From: Rhodocyclaceae bacterium
Lineage (GTDB): Bacteria; Pseudomonadota; Gammaproteobacteria; Burkholderiales; Rhodocyclaceae
DNA: 37,822 nucleotides
Reading direction: 5' to 3'
NCBI GenBank assembly: GCA_023253415.1
Contig: JALRGK010000036.1
Location: forward strand, 1 to 37,822
The notes beneath the pieces are model-generated. The model saw nothing but the letters and a program-made list of their open reading frames with translations, searched no databases and was not told the DNA's origin. This document shows, piece after piece, positions 1 to 7,600 of the stretch (positions are counted from its first letter, which is position 1; every line of letters begins with the position of its first letter). The position numbers were made by a program, and so were the translations under genes.

Positions 1-272
1 CCGAGAATCACGCCCGGAATACCGGCCCCCAGAATGATCAGGCTACTTCGCCGCTCCAGATGGCTTTCTTTCAAGTGGCGCAAAATGGCACCCACCCCGA
101 GAAAGACGCTGGCCACCTTGTGGGTGGCCAGGGCTGCAGCAAAAGGCAGGCCCAGAAATATCAGAATCGGAAACTGGATCAGGCCAACACCACCACCGGA
201 GAGCGCGGAAAAGAAGTTAGCGATGACTGCAGTGATAAAAAGGATGGCCTGTCCGGCCAAGTCGAGCGTCAT
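1..272 (-). CDS. TauE/SafE-family membrane permease, N-terminal part (cut by window edge)
   Basis: This is the first 90 codons of a gene that runs off the left end. Translation from the ATG at 270-272 begins MTLDLAGQAILF and gives two hydrophobic segments (about residues 7-25 and 33-50) around an SGGGVGLIQFP stretch, followed by THKVAS and a third hydrophobic segment near residues 78-90. A glycine-rich SGGG motif and a conserved THK after the second helix are typical of the TauE/SafE (DUF81) family of inner-membrane transporters, proposed to export sulfite, sulfoacetate or related anions. The substrate cannot be told from this fragment. It is divergent from the small membrane protein at 354. 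No good Shine-Dalgarno site precedes the start. Confidence 0.8.
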   Translation of the reverse strand, partial: MTLDLAGQAILFITAVIANFFSALSGGGVGLIQFPILIFLGLPFAAALATHKVASVFLGVGAILRHLKESHLERRSSLIILGAGIPGVIL

Positions 273-353
273 GGGGTTTGCCTGGTGTAAAGCCTGTGGA
301 AGGTTTGCCGGATAAGCCGTTATTATACGAATCTGAACAATTATTTCGGTTGG
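273..353. promoter_or_regulatory. Divergent promoter region
   Basis: The 81 bases between two divergent genes contain a perfect minus-strand -10 hexamer (TATAAT, read from 327 to 322), which would start the permease mRNA near 315. On the plus strand the overlapping TATTAT at 321-326 could serve the gene at 354. No convincing -35 element sits at the right distance on either strand, so this is only a candidate. Confidence 0.3.
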
Positions 354-734
354 ATGATGCGTATTCCCCAGATCATTGCCTTTGAACGTTTGAGTGAACC
401 ACTAGCCTCGCGCCAGGAGTTTGCCGGCCGTTTGGCGCGCTCCATCTTCTTTGGCTGTGTGATTGTGGGTCTCGCACTGTTTGGGGGCATGGCGGGTTAC
501 CACGTGTTCGAGGGCTTGAGCTGGATCGATTCTTTTGTGAATGCGGCCATGATCCTGTCGGGTATGGGTGTTTTGGCGGCCCCTGTTAGCGTTGAAGGCA
601 AGCTGTTTGCCGGTCTGTATGCCATATTCTGTGGGCTGGTGCTGATTGCCTCAACGGCGATCATGTTTACACCGGTGATTCACCGGTTTCTGCACCGCAT
701 GCATATCGACGATGATGATCTGGATGCTGCCTGA
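354..734 (+). CDS. Small membrane protein with pore-like two-helix layout, function unknown
   Basis: A 126-residue protein. Residues about 31-50 and 84-108 are hydrophobic membrane helices. Between them lies a short semi-hydrophobic stretch with WIDSFVNAAMILSGMG (about 57-72), giving a helix / re-entrant loop / helix order that resembles a minimal ion-channel pore. The C-terminal VIHRFLHRMH then a run of acidic residues follows the second helix. I recall similar uncharacterised proteins with a conserved MILxGMG loop and VxHRFxHRxH tail in Proteobacteria, but a channel role is only inference. The start could be 354 or 357 (two ATGs in a row). Its stop overlaps the tadA start by one base, so the two are probably co-transcribed. 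Confidence 0.75.
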   Translation: MMRIPQIIAFERLSEPLASRQEFAGRLARSIFFGCVIVGLALFGGMAGYHVFEGLSWIDSFVNAAMILSGMGVLAAPVSVEGKLFAGLYAIFCGLVLIASTAIMFTPVIHRFLHRMHIDDDDLDAA

Positions 735-1240
735 TGAAATCAGTCGATCTGGTATTTATGCAGCATGCATTGGCGCTTGCCCGTGCGGGTGCGGTGGCCA
801 ACGAAGTCCCGGTGGGTGCGGTGGTGGTTTGTGCGGGAGAGATTGTGGGTGAGGGCTATAACCAGCCGATCAGCCGGCATGATCCGACAGCGCATGCCGA
901 GATTGTGGCGTTGCGCGATGCTGCGCTGCGTCTGGGCAATTACCGATTGCCGGACTGTACCTTGTACGTGACGGTGGAACCCTGTGCCATGTGCGCTGGC
1001 GCGATCCAGCATGCGCGCATTGCACGTGTGGTGTATGGAACATCCGAACCTAAAACCGGGGCCTGTGGCAGTGTGGTGGATCTGTTTGCCGAAGCAAAAT
1101 TGAATCATCATGCTGATGTAGAGGGCGGGCTGTTGGCAGAAGAGAGTGCCCGGCTCATCAGTGCTTTCTTTCAGCGCCGTCGGTCCGAGGCCAAGGATCT
1201 GCGGGCGCAGCGATTGACAGGGGTGAGCGATGCGGATTGA
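734..1240 (+). CDS. tadA: tRNA-specific adenosine deaminase
   Basis: TadA converts adenosine 34 to inosine in the wobble position of tRNA-Arg(ACG), in the cytoplasm, using a zinc-bound water. The protein has 168 residues, the usual size. The cytidine/deoxycytidylate deaminase zinc site is complete: HAE at residues 54-56 (H54 zinc ligand, E56 proton shuttle) and PCAMC at 83-87 (C84 and C87 ligands). The N-terminal NEVPVGAVVV and the YNQPI stretch are also typical of TadA. It follows the upstream gene with a one-base TGATG overlap, and its last 11 bases overlap the next start, so translation is probably coupled across all three genes. Confidence 0.96.
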   Translation: MKSVDLVFMQHALALARAGAVANEVPVGAVVVCAGEIVGEGYNQPISRHDPTAHAEIVALRDAALRLGNYRLPDCTLYVTVEPCAMCAGAIQHARIARVVYGTSEPKTGACGSVVDLFAEAKLNHHADVEGGLLAEESARLISAFFQRRRSEAKDLRAQRLTGVSDAD

Positions 1241-1712
1241 AGTCTCCATTGCCGGGCAGTGCCTCACACTTCTGGATGATTCCGGGAGCGTCCTGCAACG
1301 CTATCGGGTATCCACAGCTGCTAAAGGAGCGGGTGAACAGATGGGTAGCTATCAGACGCCGCGGGGCCGCCATCGTATTCGTGCACGGATTGGTCATGGT
1401 TTACCTCTTGGTGCCGTACTACGCGGACGCCGGCCGACAGGTGAGGTGTGTACGCCGGAACTGATGCAGGCGCAGCCGAATCGGGACTGGATCCTGACGC
1501 GGATCCTCTGGTTATGTGGCGAGGAGCCCGGTAAAAACCGGGGCGGTTCAGTCGATACCATGCGCCGCTATGTATATATCCACGGTACCCCAGACAGCGT
1601 CGCACTGGGCGTGCCAGGTTCGCATGGCTGTATTCGCATGCGCAATACCGATATGGTCGATCTCTTCGACCGGGTACCTGTCGGTACACCGGTCCTGATT
1701 ACTGAAGATTAA
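1230..1712 (+). CDS. L,D-transpeptidase (YkuD domain) without a signal peptide
   Basis: A 160-residue single-domain YkuD/ErfK protein. The catalytic signature is complete: H118 in IHGT, then SHGCIRM with S131, H132, G133 and nucleophile C134. The family cross-links peptidoglycan stem peptides or attaches lipoproteins to them, in the periplasm. Here the protein begins MRIEVSIAGQCLTLLDD, already the first strands of the catalytic domain, so there is no export signal. AGGGGTGA lies a few bases before the ATG at 1230, supporting this start, and there is no in-frame extension that would supply a signal peptide. I recall similar signal-less homologues downstream of unrelated genes in Pseudomonas and Betaproteobacteria; where they act is not known to me. 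It overlaps tadA by 11 bases. Confidence 0.88.
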   Translation: MRIEVSIAGQCLTLLDDSGSVLQRYRVSTAAKGAGEQMGSYQTPRGRHRIRARIGHGLPLGAVLRGRRPTGEVCTPELMQAQPNRDWILTRILWLCGEEPGKNRGGSVDTMRRYVYIHGTPDSVALGVPGSHGCIRMRNTDMVDLFDRVPVGTPVLITED

Positions 1713-2617
1713 GCCTTCGGCGAGTCGTCGGGTAGCACAAGTCCCACCAGCTGTAGTGCGAGATCACCTTGTTCCGTTTGAACGTATATAGGGCCTTCGG
1801 CGGCATCCTGTTGTAGTACGGCCAGGCCCAGCCATTGGCTACCATCGGCGGCTGGCGCAGTGCTGACGAGGCTGCCGCAACTCTGCCCGTTAAGCGCTGT
1901 GGCACGAACCTCCTGGCCGGCCTGTATGGGCTGTAACGCCGTGACACGGTACAGATGGCGTTTTATTTTGCCCAGGTAGTGGGTGCGGGCAACGATTTCC
2001 TGGCCAGGGTAGCAGCCTTTTTTGAAGCTGACACCACCGAGCTTATCGAGGTTCACCATCTGCGGCACGTAATGTTCGCTGGTGGCCTGGGTGACCAGAG
2101 GAAACCCCTGTTCGATGTCCGTGCGTCTCCAGTCTTCCGGGGTGCCCGTGGACAGGGGGGCTGCTAGTGCATTCATGGCAACTGTTGATGCGGTGGCGAG
2201 GCAACGGCGGGTGTCTAGGCGGACAGCGGTGAGGCCATTGCTGGTGGCGACCTGCCAGTCAGACACGGGGAGGGTCAGATCACCCAGTGCGTCGGCCGGG
2301 TTTAAGAGTCCGTAAACACCGTCGTCGCTGATTGCAATCTGCACTTTAAGGCGCAGCACGTACATTCTGAGTCGTTTGGCAATGCTGTCACGGACATCAG
2401 CCGCCAACACGAGTCGGTAACCGCCGCTGATCGGCCAGATCACAAAGGTGGTGAGCAGACGACCTTTGGCCGTACACCAGCCAGAGATCTGGGCACGTTC
2501 CGGGTTCAGTAGGCGGATATCGCTGGGGACCTGATTTTGAAGAAAGTTCTGGGCATCATCGCCGGTGACATCAAGAATGGCCAAGTGCGGCAGTGGAATG
2601 AGTTGCATAGAGGTCAT
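1709..2617 (-). CDS. ygfZ: Folate-binding, tRNA-modification/iron-sulfur protein YgfZ
   Basis: YgfZ is a GcvT-like cytoplasmic protein that binds tetrahydrofolate and supports assembly or repair of some iron-sulfur enzymes, including MiaB. The protein has 302 residues, close to the usual length of about 325. The family hallmark KGCYxGQE is present at residues 200-207 with the functional C202. The N-terminal VTGDDAQNFLQNQVPSD is the GcvT-like start of the fold, and the C-terminal third forms the barrel domain. It is convergent with the L,D-transpeptidase; the two stop codons overlap (1709-1712), with no terminator hairpin between. The start could be residue 1 or the ATG three codons later. It is divergent from mltG across 78 bases. 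Confidence 0.93.
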   Translation of the reverse strand: MTSMQLIPLPHLAILDVTGDDAQNFLQNQVPSDIRLLNPERAQISGWCTAKGRLLTTFVIWPISGGYRLVLAADVRDSIAKRLRMYVLRLKVQIAISDDGVYGLLNPADALGDLTLPVSDWQVATSNGLTAVRLDTRRCLATASTVAMNALAAPLSTGTPEDWRRTDIEQGFPLVTQATSEHYVPQMVNLDKLGGVSFKKGCYPGQEIVARTHYLGKIKRHLYRVTALQPIQAGQEVRATALNGQSCGSLVSTAPAADGSQWLGLAVLQQDAAEGPIYVQTEQGDLALQLVGLVLPDDSPKA

Positions 2618-2695
2618 GGTAAACGGCGGGCTTCGCGAAATCTCAATGAGGAAGATTCAGGGATTTGATGGCTAGGGTTGGTATCATAAGGGGCT

Positions 2696-3679
2696 ATGAA
2701 ATTTTTGGCCAAATTCTTTGTTGCCAGCGCGCTTGTGGCCGGTTTTACGGTTCTGTTGGTCCGCCTCTGGCCCGTCCCGCTGGCGGAGCCGCAATTGCTG
2801 GTTCGTATCCCCGCGGGCGCGTCTTTGCGCGTGGCGGCGCAGACCTTACAGGATGGTGGTGTGGGGGCGCCAGCCTGGGTGATTAGCACGGTGGGCCGTA
2901 TGGCCGGTCTGGCATCGTCGATTAAGGCAGGAAGCTATGAGTTCGATCAAGGGCTGTCGTTGTGGGCCATACTTCGCAAGCTGTCCAGCGGTGACACCAG
3001 CCAGGCGGATTTGCTGATTGTGGAGGGCGCCAGTTTCCGTGAAATCAGGACCAAACTGAACGCTCAACCCGCACTGATCCATACGACGCAGGATCTCAAT
3101 GATGCAGCCATTATGACCCGGCTAGGACTGGCGGGCCAGGCACCGGAAGGGTGGTTCTTTCCGGATACCTATCGCTTTGATAAACGTTCGGACGATCTGG
3201 AGTTGCTGGCGCGAGCCCATCGTGCCATGCAGAAACAACTTCATACGGCCTGGGCTGGCCGGGAAGCCGGATTGCCTCTGCAAACCCCCTATGAGTTGCT
3301 GATTCTGGCCTCGATTGTCGAAAAGGAAACCGGTGCCGCGGTTGACCGGGCACAGATCGCCGGAGTATTTATCAACCGCCTGCGTAAAGGCATGCGGCTG
3401 CAGACCGACCCAACGGTGATTTACGGTCTGGGTGAGCGTTTTGACGGCAATCTGCGCAAGGCCGATCTTCAGCGCGATACACCACATAATACTTATACCC
3501 GTAACGGTCTGCCGCCAACCCCGATCTGTATGCCCGGCGAAGCGTCGCTACTGGCAGCGGCACATCCGGCAAAGACCGATGCCTTGTATTTTGTAGCCCG
3601 CGGTGATGGTTCCAGCCAGTTTTCGGCCACGCTGGACGCTCATAATCAGGCCGTGAATCAGTTTCAGCGAGGCAAATAA
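2696..3679 (+). CDS. mltG: Endolytic murein transglycosylase MltG
   Basis: MltG (YceG) is an inner-membrane lytic transglycosylase that cuts nascent glycan strands and so sets their length. The protein has 327 residues, near the usual 340. Residues about 6-24 form one membrane helix with a short cytoplasmic lead, leaving the rest in the periplasm. A LysM-like region follows (about 35-100), then the catalytic YceG domain with ASIVEKET (205-212, carrying the conserved glutamates), FINRLRxGMRLQTDPTV (225-241) and PPTPICMPG (273-281). AAGGGG precedes the ATG. The gene heads the run mltG-tmk-holB-tatD, an order shared by many gamma- and betaproteobacteria, where pabC often lies upstream; here ygfZ is upstream instead. 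Confidence 0.95.
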   Translation: MKFLAKFFVASALVAGFTVLLVRLWPVPLAEPQLLVRIPAGASLRVAAQTLQDGGVGAPAWVISTVGRMAGLASSIKAGSYEFDQGLSLWAILRKLSSGDTSQADLLIVEGASFREIRTKLNAQPALIHTTQDLNDAAIMTRLGLAGQAPEGWFFPDTYRFDKRSDDLELLARAHRAMQKQLHTAWAGREAGLPLQTPYELLILASIVEKETGAAVDRAQIAGVFINRLRKGMRLQTDPTVIYGLGERFDGNLRKADLQRDTPHNTYTRNGLPPTPICMPGEASLLAAAHPAKTDALYFVARGDGSSQFSATLDAHNQAVNQFQRGK

Positions 3680-3681
3680 CG

Positions 3682-4317
3682 ATGCGTCAGTCAGTTCTAC
3701 CGGGCCGATTTATCACGGTCGAAGGCATTGATGGCGCTGGCAAAAGCTCTCACATCGAATGGCTACGTGAATATCTCACGGCAGCAGGGCATGCGGTGGT
3801 GGTAACGCGTGAACCGGGTGGTACGCCGTTGGGTGAGTCTTTGCGCACCATTCTGCTGAATGAACCCATGGCGCCTGAAACGGAAATGATGCTGATGTTT
3901 GCGGCGCGGGCCGAACATCTGTCTTCGGTCATCCGACCGGCACTGGCGCAAGGTGCTTGGGTCATTTCGGACCGGTTTTCTGACGCGACCTATGCGTATC
4001 AAGTCGGCGGCCGAGGCGTTGCCGAAGCCAAGTTTACGGCGTTGGAATCCTGGGTGCAGGGTGGTTTGCAACCGGATCGTACGATTCTGTTTGATGTGTC
4101 GGTAGCCACGGCCCAGGCGCGCCTGCACGACACGCGCATTCTGGACCGTTTTGAACGGGAGGCGGCTGATTTTCATCAGCGCGTACGTGATGCATACCAC
4201 CATCGGGCAGCACAGTATCCGGAACGCATTCGCCGGGTGGCGTCGGACGTCCCCATGCACGAGGTTCGTGAGGCGATTCTTGATGCGTTATCTGACTTGT
4301 TGAATCCCAATGCTTGA
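3682..4317 (+). CDS. tmk: Thymidylate kinase
   Basis: Phosphorylates dTMP to dTDP with ATP, an essential step toward dTTP, in the cytoplasm. The protein has 211 residues, the normal size. The P-loop GIDGAGKS is at residues 15-22, the substrate-binding TREPGGTPLGE at about 42-52, and the DRFSDATYAYQ motif at 97-107 (D97, R98). The LID region near 150-165 contains TRILDRFEREAADF. The gene begins two bases after the mltG stop and its last eight bases overlap holB, so it is part of the same transcript and probably translationally coupled. Confidence 0.97.
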   Translation: MRQSVLPGRFITVEGIDGAGKSSHIEWLREYLTAAGHAVVVTREPGGTPLGESLRTILLNEPMAPETEMMLMFAARAEHLSSVIRPALAQGAWVISDRFSDATYAYQVGGRGVAEAKFTALESWVQGGLQPDRTILFDVSVATAQARLHDTRILDRFEREAADFHQRVRDAYHHRAAQYPERIRRVASDVPMHEVREAILDALSDLLNPNA

Positions 4318-5410
4318 TTGGGTCAAACTACACGAAACGGCCTGGACGCAGATCCAGGTGGACCGGGCCCGTGGTCGCCTGTCTCATGCCTTGCTGATTT
4401 CCGGGCCGGCCGGCATTGGCAAGCTGCAATTTGCTGAGATGCTGGCCGATAGTCTGCTGTGTGATACGCCATTGTCGGATGGACGTGCATGCGGTGTTTG
4501 TACTGCCTGTACCTGGCAGGCCTCCGGTAATCATCCGGATTTTCGTCGGATACGGCCGGAAGCATTTGAAGCGCCGGTGGTCGATGTCGAATCGGATAAG
4601 CCAGCCAGCACAGGAAAAGCGGATCGGAAAAAAAGCGAACAGATTCGTATTGATCAGGTTCGCGGCCTGGAGTCCTTTATCCATGTAGGCAGTCATCGGG
4701 GATGCCGTGTGGTTTTGATTGAACCGGCAGAAGCCATGAACGAGGCAACGGCCAATGCACTGCTCAAGTCTCTGGAAGAGCCGCCCGCGGGTGTTCATTT
4801 TCTGCTGGTCAGCCATGCGGCGGAACGCCTGTTGCCAACAGTGCGGAGCCGTACGCGCGCTGTACCGCTTGGTGTGCCATGCCGTCAGGCCGCCTTACAG
4901 GTCTTGGCCGGCCTAACGCCGCCGCTGCATGACGGGGCACGCTGGCTAAGCCGGTGTGCTGGCGCACTGCGCTTTGCAATTGAATTGGCGAGCGCTGCTG
5001 AAAAGCGCCCAGATGCGACTGAAGATGCACTGGCGGAAGTGGCGCTGGTCGATGCCTTGCTCAGCCAGTTGATGCTGGGGCCACGTCTGGATCCGCTGGC
5101 ATTGGCCAAAAGCTGTGAGGCACTGGTCAAGGGTGATCTGTCGGGCACGCGTTTAGCCCTACTCATCGACTGGATGCAACGCTGGGCACTGGATCTGCAT
5201 TTGGTCCGTCTCGGCGCCGATCCGGTTGTTTTTCCCGAGCAACTATCCGGCTTCCAGAAACTGGCGGGGCAGCTTAATGATGCACACCTGAGCCATTATC
5301 CGGATGCGCTTTTGGAGGCGCGTCGTTTGAGTAGTCACCCGTTAAATATCCGTCTCTTCCTTGAAGCGCTCTTTTCTAAAACGCTCGCGCTCTATGAGCC
5401 TGGCCCCTGA
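4310..5410 (+). CDS. holB: DNA polymerase III clamp-loader subunit delta-prime
   Basis: Delta-prime is the stator of the clamp loader that opens and places the beta clamp on primed DNA. The protein has 366 residues. Residues 24-41 carry a degenerate Walker A (GPAGIGK, 32-38, followed by L rather than T or S, as expected for a subunit that does not hydrolyse ATP). Four cysteines, C51, C61, C64 and C67, form the zinc module. Residues 143-160 contain the NALLKSLEEPP box of the AAA+ fold. The usual SRC motif reads SRT here (180-182), keeping the arginine finger while losing the cysteine. It overlaps tmk by eight bases. The pilZ gene that often separates holB from tatD in related bacteria is absent. 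Confidence 0.93.
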   Translation: MLDWVKLHETAWTQIQVDRARGRLSHALLISGPAGIGKLQFAEMLADSLLCDTPLSDGRACGVCTACTWQASGNHPDFRRIRPEAFEAPVVDVESDKPASTGKADRKKSEQIRIDQVRGLESFIHVGSHRGCRVVLIEPAEAMNEATANALLKSLEEPPAGVHFLLVSHAAERLLPTVRSRTRAVPLGVPCRQAALQVLAGLTPPLHDGARWLSRCAGALRFAIELASAAEKRPDATEDALAEVALVDALLSQLMLGPRLDPLALAKSCEALVKGDLSGTRLALLIDWMQRWALDLHLVRLGADPVVFPEQLSGFQKLAGQLNDAHLSHYPDALLEARRLSSHPLNIRLFLEALFSKTLALYEPGP

Positions 5411-5415
5411 ATATC

Positions 5416-6222
5416 ATGTCAAGACTGATCGATTCCCACTGCCATCTGGATTTTGATGGTCTCTCCAACCGACTGCCGGAAGTGTTGGCGGCGATGTCAT
5501 CCAATGATGTGGCTGGATGCATGACAATTGGTGTGACGCTGGAGGAGGCACCACAGGTGCTGGCAATTGCCGATGCGCACGAGCATATCTATGCATCAGT
5601 GGGTGTGCACCCGGAGTATGCGGACCATCGTGAGCCCGATGTGGACACGCTGTGCCAGCTTGGGCAACATCCCAAAGTATTGGCGATTGGTGAGACAGGT
5701 CTGGATTACCACTGGCACAAGGATCAACCGGAATGGCAGCGCGAGCGCTTCCGTGTTCATATCCGCGCGGCCAAAGCCCTCAATAAACCGCTGGTGATTC
5801 ATACCCGGGAAGCCGCCGAAGACACCTTGCGTATTCTGCGCGAGGAAGGTGCCGGTGTGGTTGGTGGCATTCTGCATTGCTTCACGGAATCGTTTGCGGT
5901 GGCGGAACAGGCCATGGCCATGGGCTTTTATATTTCGCTCTCCGGCATTGTCAGCTTCAAGAAGGCAGAACAGGTCCATGATGTTGCCCGTCGAGTCCCG
6001 CTGGACCGCTTGCTGATCGAGACAGACGCGCCGTATCTGGCACCTGTGCCGTATCGTGGCAAACCGAATGAACCGGCGTATGTGCGCTACGTGGCGGAAG
6101 CTATTGCTGATCTGCGTCAGATTTCATATGCCGAGGTTGCTGCAGCGACCAGTCGTAACTTCCTGACGCTTTTTCCGGCAGCTATGCCGGTGCTGGAGCC
6201 GCGTCTGGGTCTAAAGGGCTAG
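5416..6222 (+). CDS. TatD-family metal-dependent hydrolase (YcfH type)
   Basis: A 268-residue TIM-barrel hydrolase of the TatD family, cytoplasmic, with two metal ions; members are reported as 3'-5' DNases or RNases. All metal and catalytic residues are visible: HCH at 8-10 (H8, H10), E93 in GETGLDYHW, H129 in VIHTRE, H154 in LHCFTES and D204 in IETDAPYLAP. The NRxxEP-like end (GKPNEPAYV) is also typical. The position after mltG-tmk-holB matches E. coli ycfH, so this is the ycfH orthologue rather than tatD of the Tat operon. It starts five bases after holB ends and is followed closely by the ankyrin gene. Confidence 0.93.
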   Translation: MSRLIDSHCHLDFDGLSNRLPEVLAAMSSNDVAGCMTIGVTLEEAPQVLAIADAHEHIYASVGVHPEYADHREPDVDTLCQLGQHPKVLAIGETGLDYHWHKDQPEWQRERFRVHIRAAKALNKPLVIHTREAAEDTLRILREEGAGVVGGILHCFTESFAVAEQAMAMGFYISLSGIVSFKKAEQVHDVARRVPLDRLLIETDAPYLAPVPYRGKPNEPAYVRYVAEAIADLRQISYAEVAAATSRNFLTLFPAAMPVLEPRLGLKG

Positions 6223-6227
6223 ATGGA

Positions 6228-6944
6228 TTGATCGCAATGATTAAAAAGACGTTGTGTGGCTGTCTCCTTGTTCTGTCTCAGCTGGTTTGGGCTGCCCCCA
6301 CCATCGACGATATGGTGATGGCCGCCAAGAAGGATGACCCGGCAACGCTGCGCGAGGGTCTGAAGGCTGGGTTTAATCCGAACTACGCAGATAAGGATGG
6401 CAATACGCTATTGATCCATGCCGCGGCTAATATGAGCCCGGCTGCAGCGGGCGTGCTATTGCAAGGGGGGGCCGACCCCGCCTTACGCAATAAGGTCGGC
6501 GATGATGCGCTGAACTACGCGGCGCTCAAGGGAAGTTTACCGATTGTGCAGCAACTGCTGGCACGTGGTGTGCCTGTGACACGTCGTCAGGGATGGCAAC
6601 CGCTGACCTATGCGGTGTTCGGTAAGCAATTACCGGTTTTCAACGCGCTGATGGAGAAGGGCGCGGAGCCGAATGCGGTTAACCCCAATGGTGCAACGGC
6701 GTTGATGTTTGCTGCAGAGCAGGGGCAGGAAGACATGGTTGATCGGCTTTTGGCTGCGGGTGCTGATCCGACCTGGACGCGTAATGGCGAGAGTGCTGTT
6801 GATTGGGCCCTGAAAACCCAGAATACGGATATTGCCGAGAAAATTATGAAGGCCCAAGCTCAGGTTGGGTTAGCTCATTCTGAAGCGTTAAAAGATCCGG
6901 AAGAAGATATGGCTGATACCGATAGTGTGAAGACAGGCCAATGA
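6228..6944 (+). CDS. Exported ankyrin-repeat protein
   Basis: A 238-residue protein with an N-terminal signal peptide: basic MIAMIKK, a hydrophobic core (about 9-21) and a likely cleavage after VWA at 20-22. About four to five ankyrin repeats follow between residues 26 and 208, recognisable by GNTLLIHAA, GDDALNYAALKGSLPIVQQLLARG, GWQPLTYAVFGKQ and GATALMFAAEQGQEDMVDRLLAAGAD-type units at about 58, 91, 122 and 155. The last 30 residues are acidic and probably unstructured. The first codon is TTG at 6228, with AAAGGG nine bases upstream; an ATG at 6237 is the alternative but is too far from that site. Ankyrin repeats bind other proteins, so a partner is expected; the overlapping exported nuclease gene is the obvious candidate. 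No enzymatic motif is visible. Confidence 0.85.
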   Translation: MIAMIKKTLCGCLLVLSQLVWAAPTIDDMVMAAKKDDPATLREGLKAGFNPNYADKDGNTLLIHAAANMSPAAAGVLLQGGADPALRNKVGDDALNYAALKGSLPIVQQLLARGVPVTRRQGWQPLTYAVFGKQLPVFNALMEKGAEPNAVNPNGATALMFAAEQGQEDMVDRLLAAGADPTWTRNGESAVDWALKTQNTDIAEKIMKAQAQVGLAHSEALKDPEEDMADTDSVKTGQ

Positions 6945-7528
6945 TGGCGTGTCGACAACGTGGGCTAGGTTTCATACGTGAACTCGGATGGACCAGCCTA
7001 TTGTTTATGGCGGCAGGCAATGTCTCTGCAGAAGGCCCGGCGCCTTTGGTTGTGTCTAAGCCGAGCGTCTCTTCGCAGACGCATATTCGCGTGTACTTTA
7101 CGCCCGGCGATTCGGCCGAGGCGGCCATTGTTGATCAGTTGCTCGGCGCCAAAGACTCGATCTTGGTTCAGGCCTATTCATTCACCAACCCAGCAATAGC
7201 CTCGGCGCTGGTGGGGGCACGGGAGCGCGGTGTGAAGGTGGTGATGTTGCTCGATAAAAGCCATCGAACGCAGAAGTATTCAGCGGCAGATTTTACGACC
7301 CATGGTGGAGTAGAAACCCTCATCGATGATCGGCATGCGATTGCCCACAATAAAATCATGATTATTGATGGGCAGGTTGTGATTACCGGTAGCTATAACT
7401 TCACGAAAGCTGCAGAAAAGAGCAATGCGGAAAATCTTGTGATTATCGAGTCACCTGAAGTGGCTGCTAAGTATCTGCAAAACTGGCAAAAACACCACCG
7501 GCATTCCCAACCGTACCGAAGGCCCTGA
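6941..7528 (+). CDS. Exported phospholipase D-family endonuclease (Nuc-like, single HKD motif)
   Basis: A 195-residue protein with a signal-peptide-like start (hydrophobic about 17-28, AxA before residue 31) and one PLD-superfamily domain. The HKD signature is complete: H136 and K138 in AHNKIMIID, D143, then TGSYNFT at 149-155. One motif per chain and the small size match the Nuc/BfiI-type phosphodiesterases, which work as dimers; plasmid-encoded Nuc is a periplasmic, nonspecific endonuclease. Phospholipid cleavage cannot be excluded. The start ATG overlaps the ankyrin stop in an ATGA arrangement, indicating coupled translation. A strong terminator follows 25 bases after the stop. Charge and composition are like those of the neighbours, with no sign of recent transfer. 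Confidence 0.87.
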   Translation: MMACRQRGLGFIRELGWTSLLFMAAGNVSAEGPAPLVVSKPSVSSQTHIRVYFTPGDSAEAAIVDQLLGAKDSILVQAYSFTNPAIASALVGARERGVKVVMLLDKSHRTQKYSAADFTTHGGVETLIDDRHAIAHNKIMIIDGQVVITGSYNFTKAAEKSNAENLVIIESPEVAAKYLQNWQKHHRHSQPYRRP

Positions 7529-7553
7529 TGCTGACGTGTCGGGCATTCAAATA

Positions 7554-7579
7554 AATAACGCGCCCAAAGGCGCGTTATT
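7554..7579. terminator. Two-way intrinsic terminator
   Basis: A perfect 11-bp stem (7554-7564 with 7569-7579, AATAACGCGCC/GGCGCGTTATT) and a 4-base loop. It lies between the convergent nuclease (+) and aminotransferase (-) genes. The A/T-rich outer arms give short U-tracts in either direction, so it can end both transcripts. Confidence 0.85.
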
Positions 7580-7600
7580 CGTGTGGCAAGGTGCCGTTGA

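Noticed and set aside
6228..7528. Horizontally acquired toxin island
   Set aside because: Base composition and codon use look like the neighbours, with no repeats, integrase or tRNA nearby. The gene pair is kept as a finding, but not as an island.
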